In this document: piece after piece, positions 1 to 11,502 of the stretch
Layout of the letters: every line of letters begins with the position of its first letter
Numbering within the stretch: the stretch's first letter is position 1
Assembly (NCBI RefSeq): GCF_028769735.1
Contig: NC_088174.1
Coordinates: forward strand, 2,563,501 to 2,627,500
Reading direction: 5' to 3'
DNA from: Zonotrichia leucophrys gambelii
Lineage: Eukaryota; Chordata; Aves; Passeriformes; Passerellidae
DNA length: 64,000 bases
Notes under the pieces: model-generated
What the model saw: only the letters and a program-made list of their open reading frames with translations
The model's database searches: none
Told to the model about the DNA's origin: nothing
Program-made: the position numbers and the translations under genes

Positions 1-720
1 CAGACTTCATGAGTGTTCAACAGCTGCACAAAGTGCTGAGGGATTTTTCAGCATTAAATCTGTGTGAGATACAATTTCCTTCTATCCCCTTTTGTCTTTA
101 TTAATCCATCAAAATGAAATAATGCTGTATCAAATCTAAGTTTAGCTGCTCTCAAAACCCTTCACTAGAAGACATTAGTCACACTTAAGTGCCCTCTCTG
201 TAAAATCCATGGGCACTTCCATTCTCTCCAGGAGTGATAATGCATCACGTGCATGAGTGAAGTAAAAAGCATTCCCTGATAAGAACAAAATCTTAATAGG
301 ATGCAGTTTTCCAGAAGTGGAAAAAAGCTTTCTTCCAAAAACCCCTCAATGTATAACCAAGAGAAAGTTGCAATATCTAGAGCAGCTTTCAACAGAAGTT
401 GTGGAATAAAAACCCCTCAATGTACAATCAAAAGCAAGTTTCAATATCTAGAGCAGCTTTCAACAGGAAGTTGTGGAATACAGAATTCATAATTTCTACA
501 TCTTCCTTGAAAATCTTTCTAAATTCAATTGTTTTGCTAAAAGAGACAGAAAGGAGATTGAGCATTTCTCATCATAAAATTTAAATTAAACAAGAGTCTT
601 GGTTTTGGACAAAGATGAAGAAAAGTAGGGTCTTCCTTGAACGACAGAATGCACTAAATGAATTTCCAAGAAAACCAGATGGCACTTCCATTCCCTCTCA
701 AGTGGAATATTCTCTTCTAC
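1..720. other. Non-coding stretch with a tandem duplication
   Basis: AT-rich unique sequence with no recognisable gene. The only structure seen is the 71-bp tandem duplication at 337-479, listed separately. Open frames here are under 100 codons and overlap each other on both strands, so I treat them as chance. Confidence 0.6.
337..479. repeat. 71-bp tandem duplication, two copies
   Basis: Two adjacent copies, 337-407 and 408-479. Both begin AAAAACCCCTCAATGTA and end in a segment containing TTGTGGAAT. The second half of each copy (ATATCTAGAGCAGCTTTC and on) is nearly identical; the first half has several substitutions, and copy two has one extra G. This is a local duplication old enough to have diverged. 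No function is implied. Confidence 0.9.
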
Positions 721-888
721 AATCACCCAATGGTTTGGGTTAGAAGGGACTTTAAAGATCATCCAGTTCCAGCCCCCTGCTGTGGACAGTGATGCCATTC
801 TCCAGATCACATTACTCAGGGCCCCATCCAACCCAGCCTTGAGCACTTCCTGGGACAGGGAATACACACCTTCTCTGAGTAACAATTA
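721..888 (-). mobile_element. CR1-type LINE fragment, 3' end, reversed
   Basis: The plus strand reads AATGGTTTGGGTTAGAAGGG, then a stretch matching the reverse complement of the avian CR1 3' region (the segment with ATCATCCAGTTCCAGCCCCC and later GGGCCCCATCCAACCCAGCC). The element therefore lies on the minus strand, with its 3' end near 721. Only about 170 bp of the 3' part remains, as is usual for 5'-truncated CR1 copies. Family assignment is from memory of the CR1 consensus, and the subfamily is not determined. A 99-codon frame over it is an artefact. Confidence 0.85.
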
Positions 889-1117
889 AAACCCCCCTCC
901 TAGAATGAAAACTGCAAGGTTATAAATGCTTCTCATTATCTACAGAGGAGCTCAGGCCAAACCCCACTGTTCACCTCCTCTATCAAAGGCAGCTGGTTCA
1001 AATTCAAACCCAGACTCACAAACTGAGCATGTTTTAACAGCCAGCTTGGCATGTGACATCACCTTGGAACACAAGCATCCTTCAATTAATGCAAGCTCTT
1101 GTACAGGAGAAGTTTAA

Positions 1118-1432
1118 AGCAAAAGCATTTTATATGCATTATCTCATCCTGCTCCAATAATTGTGATGATGCTCCATCATGGAATCCAAGTAAGGAATCC
1201 CTCAGCAGCGCTGCTGAAGGCAGCAGTGCCTGGGCTGTGGCAGCACTTTGGGACCCAGTCTAGAATTGCACCCCTGCTGTGCTACTCTTGTAGAATGGAA
1301 CAAAAGACAGACTTGGGCCAAAGAAATTATCATCCAAGTACTCTAATTCCTATTTTGCATTTGTGGGAAGTGATTCACTTGTAATCACTCAGTAAGTTAA
1401 CAACACAAAGTGGGATTCAGCCAAGCACATGG
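1118..1432 (-). mobile_element. Probable MIR SINE relic, split
   Basis: Two pieces resemble consecutive parts of the MIR/CORE-SINE consensus read in one direction. Piece one, near 1118-1165, has GCATTTTATATGCATTATCTC, like the segment before the Pol III SINE tail region. Piece two, about 1335-1432, resembles the CCCATTTTACAG...GTGACTTGCCCAAGGTCAC...GGGATTC block. About 170 bp between them does not match, so either an insertion split the element or these are separate fragments. MIR copies in birds are old and diverged. The strand call is tentative. Confidence 0.4.
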
Positions 1433-2728
1433 CTTAATTCATCGGGGCTTGCAAGATACTGTGAGAGCCTCTAATAAGGAATTTCTAAGAAGGACAAGAG
1501 ATTAAAGCAAAAGCTTTAAGACTGTCAAAATGCAACAGTGCCATTTGCTTCCACACAGCTCTACTTGGGAAACAGCTCCTGAGCCAGAGCTGTAATGGCT
1601 CACACAGAGCAGTTTTTTCAAAAGCCATTAGAGCCTTAGAAATCCCTTCATGGTTATTTCACACGACTGGAAAACTTCCATGCCAGAAAAACATTCTGCT
1701 CACCAGCCTGAGGTAGGGGAGGCTCCTCTCTAATTGGGCTGGTGACCAGTTCTTCTTAAGGAAAGACTTTTGCTTTGTTATTTGAAACTGTTTCCTTCTC
1801 CTTCCTTGAGGGTAAGGAGCAAATTTATCATGTGAGCAGCCTGGTCAAAAAGCAAATGCACAGCAGTGCAGTAGCAGATCAGAGGGGAGATTTCCATCCA
1901 ACTTTCAGAGACCATTTATTGAACAGCTGTTGGGAAAACAGCAATGGATTTTTTAGTATTTTAAGAAGCTCTGCTAGAAAAGAGACCAAAAATACATTGA
2001 AGAGGTGTCAGAGGTACTTACAGATATTTCTTCCATTTTAATTTCCTTTCAAAAAGAAGGCAGTTACCTTCAGGGTACAGAAAGTAAGGTTGTGCCCATA
2101 TTTATAAAGCTGTTTACAAAACTCTTCTTTAAAAGCACATTTGCTCCCAATTCCAACATCACCTACAGTCAAGCAAGTTTTAAGAAGTTCTAGGTTCATT
2201 GCAATCTCTTATCATGGTGGCATCACATTCTGATGCAGATCAAAACTGACACCTGTGATGATTCAGCTCCTACATTGTACCCTTAAATCACATTTAGCCA
2301 TTCAATCCCCCTTAAAAAACAACAAAAAAATACCCAGTAAGAGTGTGAACAAATTTAAAGAGCTGCTAAACTCCCACCAACTTGCAATGCACCCTAAGTT
2401 TAAAAGAAATAAACGAAATCTGCTCCTTTCCTTATTTTCCCAGTTCAGTAGGGTTCTTGCATGGAGCTCATGAATGAAAGAGCCAAAACAGTGAAAGAAG
2501 TTGCAAAACTTGGAAATCCAGATTACACTGAAGCCTCAAGAGATTCCTCCACATTTGGATTAGCTCCCAAACTCCTAGATGCTTATTTTAATTGAAGCAT
2601 GATGAGTTTATTCTTTTTTCCTCACACTACTCTCTCATCAGAAAACATTTCTTAATCTCTTCATTTTCAAACAACGTTATGAGGTAAAGAATCAGATCCT
2701 TAAAGTTCAATCTGTTGTGATGTCTCAT

Positions 2729-2757
2729 GTGTGTGTGTATATACATGTATACATATA
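2729..2757. repeat. TG/TA microsatellite
   Basis: A short run of TGTGTGTGTGTATATACATG and following TA-rich dinucleotides, about 29 bp. Confidence 0.9.
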
Positions 2758-2921
2758 TGACACATTCCTCTTGCAACTCCAGCCCAGAGTTTCTCAGCAA
2801 TTCATCCAAATCCTGTGAAGTTCAGGGGGAAATGGGTTCATGGTGCATTTCCAGGCGGCTCATTCATCTCCCGAGGCTGGCCGAGCAGAGGTGGGGCAGA
2901 GCTGCGGCCATCCCCGGCTCC

Positions 2922-2944
2922 TGCAGCACTAGGTGGCACCCGAG
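2922..2944 (+). promoter_or_regulatory. CTCF-like motif, plus orientation
   Basis: The core at 2926-2940 reads GCACTAGGTGGCACC. It fits the CTCF consensus CCASYAGRKGGCRSY at 14 of 15 positions (first base differs), and the inner CACYAGRKGGCAC is perfect. It lies in a small GC-rich patch inside AT-rich sequence. A sequence match alone does not show binding; a second, oppositely oriented match lies at 37705. Confidence 0.4.
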
Positions 2945-5900
2945 CCTTCAGCTCCTCTGAGCCTGCACAGCCCTCTGCTCATCCTCTTCTCCAAATACAG
3001 GCACCTGAATTTTAGTCGGGTCAAGAATGGCGATTTTTAATTCTTTACGTGGGAATGTGCCCTAGAAAATACCATCTAATATAGCAGCACCTCATTATAA
3101 ATAAAAAATAAAGAATTCTTCTGTTCTACATAGGCAAACATTAGTTATTATAATTATTTTTTTAACCAGAACAGGCATTCACTGCAAGCAACCTAAAACC
3201 AACCTTTAAATTACAGGGCAAATACTAGGACACGTTTCTTTTCTTGGTGCCACTAACCAGTCAAGAAAAAATTGTGATTAATTTCTGGAAATCTGATTGC
3301 CCTTGTAAACACTAGACAAGTCAACAGAGTTGATGGCATGCAAAGATTCAGCTGCCCTGAAACAACAAGGTCTTTGTGTGTTCTGCCAAGCAAATTGGCA
3401 TGCACCTATTTCCAGAGCTGTGGGGATGCATGGAGGCTCTGTTATCTCTAGACAGCACACTGATAAGGAAATCCAGCCTACAAGCAATTAAATGATATGG
3501 TCAAAACCACAGAGGAAATCTGTGTCAGAGCTAGGAAATGAAGCTATTCCAGGTCAGTGACTTACCCAGGAGGTAAGAACTTGCTCAAAAGTTCTCACAT
3601 CCAACTGGGAACAGGCAAATTTCCTTCAGGACTCACACAGAGCATTCAAGGATTTGAAACACAGTAGCTAGTTCTGAACAGGATGCCATGACCCACCTGC
3701 AGCCCATCCCATACAACCAATATTCTCCTTTTCTGAAGCAATGACAGAACAGGGTGCTCTAGCCAGTCTCTGAATTGTTGCCATGAAACTTCACAATGGC
3801 AGAGAAAAGGCAATACCAAGAAAACAAACACATTTTAGGTGCATTCCATACCACTGAAAGAAGAAAGGCTCACAGAAGACAAACACAAAGCTATTTTATG
3901 GTGGTATTATGAAAAGCAAGACCAGTAGAAAACAGATGGCTTAGGAAACTGAGAAATTGGAAGGGAAAAAAGGTTATACAACCAAAAAGCAAATGTGCTA
4001 TGGTTTTATTTAAAACAATAAAGAGCAGAGAGGTCCAGGCCTAGCTGAAGTTTAAATCAAACAATTGAAACTGATTTTTCAAACCCTTGTAAGTTACACC
4101 AGGGCACATGAGGTCAGAATTGGACCCAAAGTGCCCAATCTCTCACCTTATCAACAAGTTAGCAGGTGGTCAAGACAGTCCAGCTGGAGAACAGGCTCAA
4201 ATTTTCAGTGAGCTAACACACACTAATCTTTCACTTCTGCAGACCTGGATTCAAAACCTCAGATCATGAACTAAAATTAGCCTGCTGGTTTCATTCTGGT
4301 CCCCACTGGTGCACAGCACAAAACCACCATAAAAAGTGTCATGACTGGCAATCCCTGAGCCAGCCCCAGCTCTGGAAGAGCAGGAAATGTTGTAAGTTAG
4401 GACTGAAGCACATTGGCACAGCTGTGTTTGGAATTTTATACTCTCTACCCACACTCTGCTTGCCAAAGCCAAATGGTTTTTTCTCCTTGATTTCTGCAAG
4501 TGTCACATTTATGCTAAAAAAATAAAGCAAGGAAAGAAAAGAACTGCAGGATGAATCACTGCAGGCACTGATTCCCACTGTGCATCTGTGGTGAAGGCAG
4601 TGATACTGCATGGGATAGAAATTTGCACAGAGTTTGTTTACAATGAGTAAATGTGGTTTGGTTGTTTCGGATTCTTTTTCTTTAGCATAGTAAATACCTT
4701 CTTTTTGTCCCATAGTAATGGTGCAGACTGCTAGGCTGGGTTTGTAACTTTGAACTCAACCACTGTAAAGACAGAACATGCTCCCCCTCAAGTGACTATC
4801 TCAGCTCAACTGACTGATAACCCAAACTGGAAACATGCTTCAATTTATTAACACAAACTATTCACAGTTACCTATGATGGTTCACTGTACAAATTCCAGC
4901 CACATAAACCAAGGATAATCAGCCACAGGTCAATAAGGGAAAAACCCATCCAACTCCTGGGACCAAGATAACTTCATGTATTCATCCTGGATCCCAGATT
5001 CAGTAGTTAGACTCTAAAGGAAGGACTCCTGACTATGCCCTATTCCTCTACAACATTTTATTGCTGAGACAGGTTTTTGTAAGTAAAATTTCTCAGTTGA
5101 ATTATGAAACTCCCAGCCAAAGGTGGCAGCAAAAAACAAGATCTTCAGTAACACAGAAGGGTTACAGAAATATGAACAGCCTTGGGCAGCTATGACATCT
5201 TTAAGATGGCAACAAGGGAACACATTAGACTGAGTTAAAAGGGAATAAGGATTCAGCAGATTTAGGAGCTTAATGAATTGTTCTGTTTTGCAACTGTGGG
5301 CCATAAACCACATGGCTTCACCACATCACAGCATTAAATGGGACTGACTGCAATTAACCAAAGCAGGACCATCACTTGCCAGCACAAACACAAACCCCAG
5401 ATAACAGTAGCAGCAGGAATTGCTGTTAATCCCAGGAAACACTTTTACCCTTTTGCCAAAGCAGCCCTTCTCCACAAGAGCAATTCTCACTCCGAGGCCA
5501 AGGTGGTGCTCAAATATAGTAACAACCTCTGGTAGCAACCACCTGCTTCAACTCCACCCCTCTCCATGTCCTTCAGAGGGGCAAGAACCAAGAAAAACTC
5601 CTCTTTGCCTTGCCAGAGGAGGACTTGGTACAAAGGAGCTCATCCACACAGCTGCAAATGTAAAAATGCACACAGATTCAGAATTCCTTATCCCATGAAT
5701 TTACCCACTCACACAGAGAGCACATTTCCTAAACACACATCAAGTCCTTTGTCTCAGCTGTACTTAGGGAATAGCTTCTAGTTAAGATTTCTCAGCTTCT
5801 GGATAAACATGGCAACCACTCCAACTGAGTTCTGAGTCCTCATTCTCCTGGTTTTGGTCTGTACATCCATCACCAAAGATGGCTTCAAGCACAACAATAA

Positions 5901-8900
5901 GGAACCTGAAATTTCCCCCCTTTTTAGTGTGAATACACCAAGTAGTCCTTGCTAATGGGGTGGACTTCACTGGTTTTTATATCTTGTAGGCTCAATGCCT
6001 CTAGAAACTCCCTCCTCAGGAAGATGAAAGCCCAAGGTGGATACCCAGGACTGCAGAGCAGACTGAAAGCAGTTCTACTTCTGCAGCAACAAACCCCAAG
6101 GAACAAATATGAAATACAACCTGAAACCAGCCACAAAATTGAGATGTTTAAGCTGTGCATTTGCAACAAGCTCACTGCTCCCATTGCTCACAGAAACAAT
6201 GGAAATCAAAGCATGCTCTCTGTGGACTGAGCAGGTTAGCAGTGGAAGGTGATTCTCCCCATGTAAGTGGGCATGGGGATACTTGGGTTCTCAAATGTTT
6301 ACAAGGCAAAAGTCAAGAGAGTTTTTTTAAAACTAAAACTTGCAATGATAAAAAATGGTCAATCCCCTTCTTGAAAGTTCAGTTCTTATTTCGTGTTCCC
6401 AGTTGCTACTGATGCTGGTTCAATACACAAATATGTAAACCAACAAAGCCTCCAAGGGCAGAGGCCAGACAGTCCAGCTGATTGCCTAATTGGACAATGA
6501 AACAAAAATCTCACATAAAGAGCCCTGAATATACACAGCATAACCAAAAACCAGAGACTCATATTTATAAAAATGATTTTAGTTTACAAGGCAGGAAACC
6601 CTTCCTGGTAGCAGCTCCCTCCTCGGTGCACAACAGTTTGAGCTGAGCAGCTTTTGGCTAATTCACACCACTCTACCTCAAGTGCTTACACAGGTGGGAG
6701 CTGCCAAACCTGGCACTTTTGCAGGCAGCTGTGGCAGGAAAAAAAATATATATCCTCAGACTACAGCCCAAAAGCAAAGTAAGGAAGAAAGGAAAAAATC
6801 AATTGACTTCTGCTACCAAGTAAAAACTTTACAGCTGTTTTAAAAGGTTCTGAGCTACCAATTTGCTTTTCTATCACAGCAGTTATTAGGCACTCCTGGC
6901 TTTCGTGACCATTTTCTGCTCCAACCACTTCTGTAATACAAAAGGAACACAGGGCAAGCAATGTGTTTAATTAGAAATGCTGTTTGCTAAGCATTCAGAG
7001 GGACTTACTGAATGGTGTGTTCCACCATAATGATATTTAATCTAATGAAATTTTAAAATGTCTTTAAAATAGGTTTTGTCTCCTTTATATGACATAAACA
7101 TGTTGTTCATGGTAATTACAGCTGATTCACACAATAAAGCAGCTACCAGAAAACTAAAACAGAGCTACATGAACAAATCAGCACAGGGTAAACTGGGTTA
7201 TGAACCTTTAGGGTGCATCACCTGTGCTGTGGGAACATCATGTAAATGTTTTCATCCCATGGTAAATTAAAAGTAGCTGATCCTTACTCAAAGAACTGTT
7301 GAAAGAATTCCTGCTCCTTTGCCAGCAAGTGCTGTAGCTTTGAGCAGATGTGGTCAGAGTGCATGAGACCCAGCCCGGGCAAGCACTACAAATCAAGATA
7401 CAGCCATTAAGCAAGAAGCAAACACCAGCCCTGCTTAAAACATTGCAAAGCTATCACAGGCTTCAGTGAAAACACCCTTTTTCCTGCTTTTTCTGGCTTT
7501 GTTTCTTAGAAACTACCTGTTCAAAATGCTTAGAGAAACAACTTGGCCCTCGAGTCAACATTTTAGTGGTTACAACAGAGATTTTAGAAAGCTCTGGTCT
7601 GACAGTGCTTCAACTCACACTTTTCCTTCACAAATATCTTTACATGTGAGAACATTACCTGGCAGCTCATGAGACCTCTGCTCCATAGGATTTGCTCTTT
7701 TAACAGCAGCAAACACATCCACAGCTCAAAAAGCAAGTCAAGAGCAGGTTGTGTATACACAGAGGCATGGATGAGTATCCAAGAGTCTCTAGAGAATTCT
7801 GACATACAATATAAAGAATGATAATGAGCAAGAGAATTTTCTGACTCTTCCTAGATTACCCAATAAAGTGGTTTTCCTGATATATGCAATATTTTGGATA
7901 ATAGCAGTAGCACTTAAAAGAATGAAGAATTCCCTCTGTAAGCTTGGGATTGTGTCTAATAAACCTAAATACAAATGCTCTGGAACAAACCAGCTGATAA
8001 ACAGAATATTACTGTCCACTATTGATCCAAGAACTGAGCTGAAATTTGGAGATTTGAGTTATTGCAGTTTGAATGGAAAATATTTGAACTTCCACAGATG
8101 TGATTTCAGATTTCAAAATAAGTGTCAGATATTCCCTTTATCTTTTCAGAAGAAGATCATGGTGACATTAGGCCTCATGTCCTTCAAAACACAGCAATTT
8201 ATCAACAAAAAATGCAACCCAAAAAATAAATAACCTCTTGATCTGAGCCACATTATAAAAGCCTTTAATGCCTGAATGTGTCTAGCATTTCAATAAAGGT
8301 ATTAGTCATAATGAAATACTAATTCATTAATTCATTTTCATAGCTATAAAGATTTTTTTTTTAATTCCAGAAATCCATTTTTAGTAACAGCTCAGGTTTT
8401 GGATGGGCATAAGTCTCCAGTTAGTGCCTGTATCTAATGCCAATTTGACAACTCAGATCTGGAATTTATCTTCTCATGTATCATAAGCTGGGTTAGGATC
8501 AAGTGTTAAAAGATAAAATTGCACAAAGATAGCTTCCAACTTTCATTCTCCTCATTAAAGACAATTTCTTTTAACTTCTCCAGGAAATGATTAGGACTCA
8601 CTGATGAACTCAATGGTTTCCCGAGGGCACCTTTGGTCTCCCTTTCCTGATCTTGCTCTGGAAGCCCAAATTAACTTGTGTGATTCTGTCCAGCCATTCA
8701 ACATGTTATAAATCTGAATCAAATATATCAAGTCAGTTCTGCACTATTTCGATTTGACCACTTTGGCCTCCCCCATTTGGAAATCCCTCCATTACCAATA
8801 AGGCTCAATTAATGTTCCATCACATTTAAGTCCTTTTTCTTTCTCAGCCCTTTAGCTCCCTGACTGGAAGCTCAGAGCCCAAGGCAGCCCAACTGCAGCA

Positions 8901-11391
8901 GAAGTTGTTGATTCACCCCTCTGCCACAAGAACTTCACCCAGGCAGTGCTGCCCTGCCTCTCTGGCACTCCCCATCCGAGGCAGGTTGGGATTTTTGCTC
9001 ACAAAACACAACTTGATCCAATTTCCTTGGCTGAGCACATGCCCCAGGATGAGGTCTGTCCTCAGCTCCTGACCACTGCCACATCCCTGAGGAGGAAAAG
9101 GCATCCAGAGCTCCTCCCTCATCTGCTCAGGCTGAACACCCTGTCCCCAGGCCTGGCCAAAAGCATCCCAGCCCTCCATAACCCTCTGCACCAGACTCAG
9201 CTTCACTCAAAGGAAAAATCAATAATAGAGAACACAATTCTAACAAAAGTATTATTTTTTTAAGTGCTTGAGAAAGCGAGCATCTCTTTAGCTGTCAGCT
9301 CAATTATTCTGTTAAGAATTAATTTGTTGATATTTCCACAACTCTGGCTTTCCAAAGACCACACAAGTGGGGTGGGAGAAAGAAAAAGGGGGAAAGGTTT
9401 TGTTTTGGTTTATTGAGAGATCAATTAGAGTAGGGCTCAACAATTGGGAAATATGGAGTGTATAAGGACTACTGCAAAGTGACAACCATTAACATGTTAT
9501 TCTATAGAACTCTTAGACACTGGGAATATTTTCCAGCTGAAATCCATCCAAGTTTTCTTCTATCCAATGCTCCATGTTTAGTCCAGGAACATTAATGATG
9601 AAAATCTAGACAGCGTTACACAGTGTGAACTATTAGATGTACACTGATGATACCTGATTTTATATTGCCTTTGGCTGAGCCACTCCATAGAATTTAAATG
9701 AGCTGAATTCTGGCCTGCATCTGCTGCTGAATGAGTAAACAGTAAATCAAACTTAAGACTTCATTACAGAGCTGAAAGTCTGTTTTCCTCCAGACCTGGT
9801 GTACCACATGATGCAATCAAACACATTATTATCTGTCAAGCATCCAAAAATGAACTAAATGACTCATAAAAGCAATAAATAAGACACAGTCTCTGCCTCT
9901 GTAATTCTTTACATTGTGAAATTAAAACAAGACTCCCAGAAAGCCCAAATCCTGAGGAATTAAGTATCACAATGGAAAGGACATGGGTTATACAAGATGA
10001 TAAAGCAGTTTTTCCCTAGATGAAGGTGCCTTTCCTCCCTCATTTTCAGTGTAATCTACACATCCATGGGGTGGCTGTAGGACACTCCTGAGTGTAGATG
10101 TGGCTTTGGGTTTGTCAGTCCATAGGCATTGCCAGCAAATGGTGCTGAACCTCCCCCAGCTGCTGCTCACTCACAAAGAACTCAGTACAATCCAGCTCCT
10201 GGATCTTTAAAACACCACAACCCTAGTTCAGTGCAGCAATAACCAGAAACCCCAACTCAGCAGGCACCCATCCCTCTGATTCACAAGCCAGCCTAACAAA
10301 ATCTTGGCTCAGGAAAATGGGGGAGAACCCTCCTGCACCCCAGCAAGCAGCAGCTGCTCCCAAGAGCTTCTGCAGAGACACAGCAGGTTTCAATAACACA
10401 TTTAAACATCCAAATACAGCTGGACATGTCCAAGACCATAAACAGGATACAAATATTGAATAATTACAGAAATCTCCATTATAGTTATTTACATTTTGCA
10501 TATAGATACTAAGCCTATTATATTTCAAATATTGATCAATTATTTCTTCTTATTAGGAAGGTCTAGTAGTCATAATAAAAATGATTTTGCATTTTGTTAA
10601 TGAAGACTTGCTAAAATTATCTACTTTTAAGTGAAATTATTTGGTCAACACCAGGCACAAAGCTCCAAATTCCAGCTTTGGTTACGACAGCCAAGGAGTT
10701 CTACAGTGACAATGGAACCTGCTGGTAGTGACTTTTAAAAATGAAATGACACCTTCAGTACCTGGCAAGCATATTGAATGTTAAATGGCTCATGGTACCA
10801 ATGAGGAGTATTGATAACTACTTTGAATTAGAATCAGATACAATTTTGCACTGCATTTTATGAACTCTGAAACGTTCACTACTGCCAAGTCATCTACATG
10901 GACAGACATTTTTAAACATTGGTTCTCAGACAGCTTTAAACATTCTTCATCCAAAGCTCATGTGTGGAAGGAGAAGAACTGCTAAAATTTTTGTCTTACC
11001 TCCATTTGTCCAATGCTCCCAAACACCTCCTCTGCTGTAACTTACCTGCAATCTTTGTTTGGGACAAAAACTGAGATCCTGATGCACTTTCCACCATCAT
11101 GCAGGTGTGCCTATGAGAGGTGCTATTCTTTTGGAATTCCACAGCCAAAGAATTACCATAATCTATCAACAGGCAGAATCTTCCAAAATGCTGGTTTGGA
11201 ATACACTTACCTTAAGAATACTCAACATTATAAAATGACAGTCTTATAATAAAAGGTCCCACCAAGCTTAGATCAAATATATGCTTTTTTAAATGTCAGT
11301 AAGACCTGATAAATCTTGAGAGGCTTTGATGGATTTTCTATCCAGACCTTTACCAAATGGATTTTCCTCAATGGATGTAGAAAGTCCTTGA

Positions 11392-11502
11392 ATCACAAAA
11401 GTATAAAATCAATATATTCATGCTAGCAAACAGAATAAAGGAATAATGATGCTCCTTTATTCTGTTTGCTAGCAGGAAAATATTGATTTAGTACTTTGTG
11501 AT
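11392..11502. repeat. Long foldback: near-perfect inverted repeat
   Basis: The inner arms 11421-11442 and 11453-11474 are perfect 22-bp reverse complements (left arm begins TGCTAGCAAACAG, right arm ends CTGTTTGCTAGCA), separated by the 10-nt loop ATAATGATGC. Pairing continues outward: the left segment 11392-11420 (starting ATCACAAAAGTA, containing AAATCAATAT) matches the reverse complement of 11475-11502 with only a few mismatches and a one-base shift. The total arm is about 50 bp. Transcribed from either strand, this would fold into one long stem. It could be an inverted duplication made by template switching, a small foldback element, or a hairpin RNA precursor; the sequence does not decide. 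Confidence 0.9.

Larger units (their letters stand above)
1433..11391. other. 10 kb of unique non-coding sequence
   Basis: No gene recognised on either strand. Contents seen: a short TG/TA microsatellite (2729-2757), a small GC-rich patch at about 2860-2960 carrying a CTCF-like motif, and a weak MIR-like segment near 3478-3535. A C-rich patch lies at about 8860-9200; it has scattered words like CR1 but no continuous match. The longest open frames are about 120 codons (4339-4713 minus, 7868-8233 plus); they show no domain, no codon pattern and no flanking splice logic that I can support. Confidence 0.6.

Noticed and set aside
3478..3535. Second MIR fragment
   Set aside because: TGTGTCAGAGCTAGGAAATG is only loosely similar to the MIR core; too short and diverged to list as an element.
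8860..9200. CR1 or LTR fragment in a C-rich patch
   Set aside because: CTGCTCAGGCTGAACACCCT resembles a CR1 word, but the flanks do not align and no LTR ends are visible.
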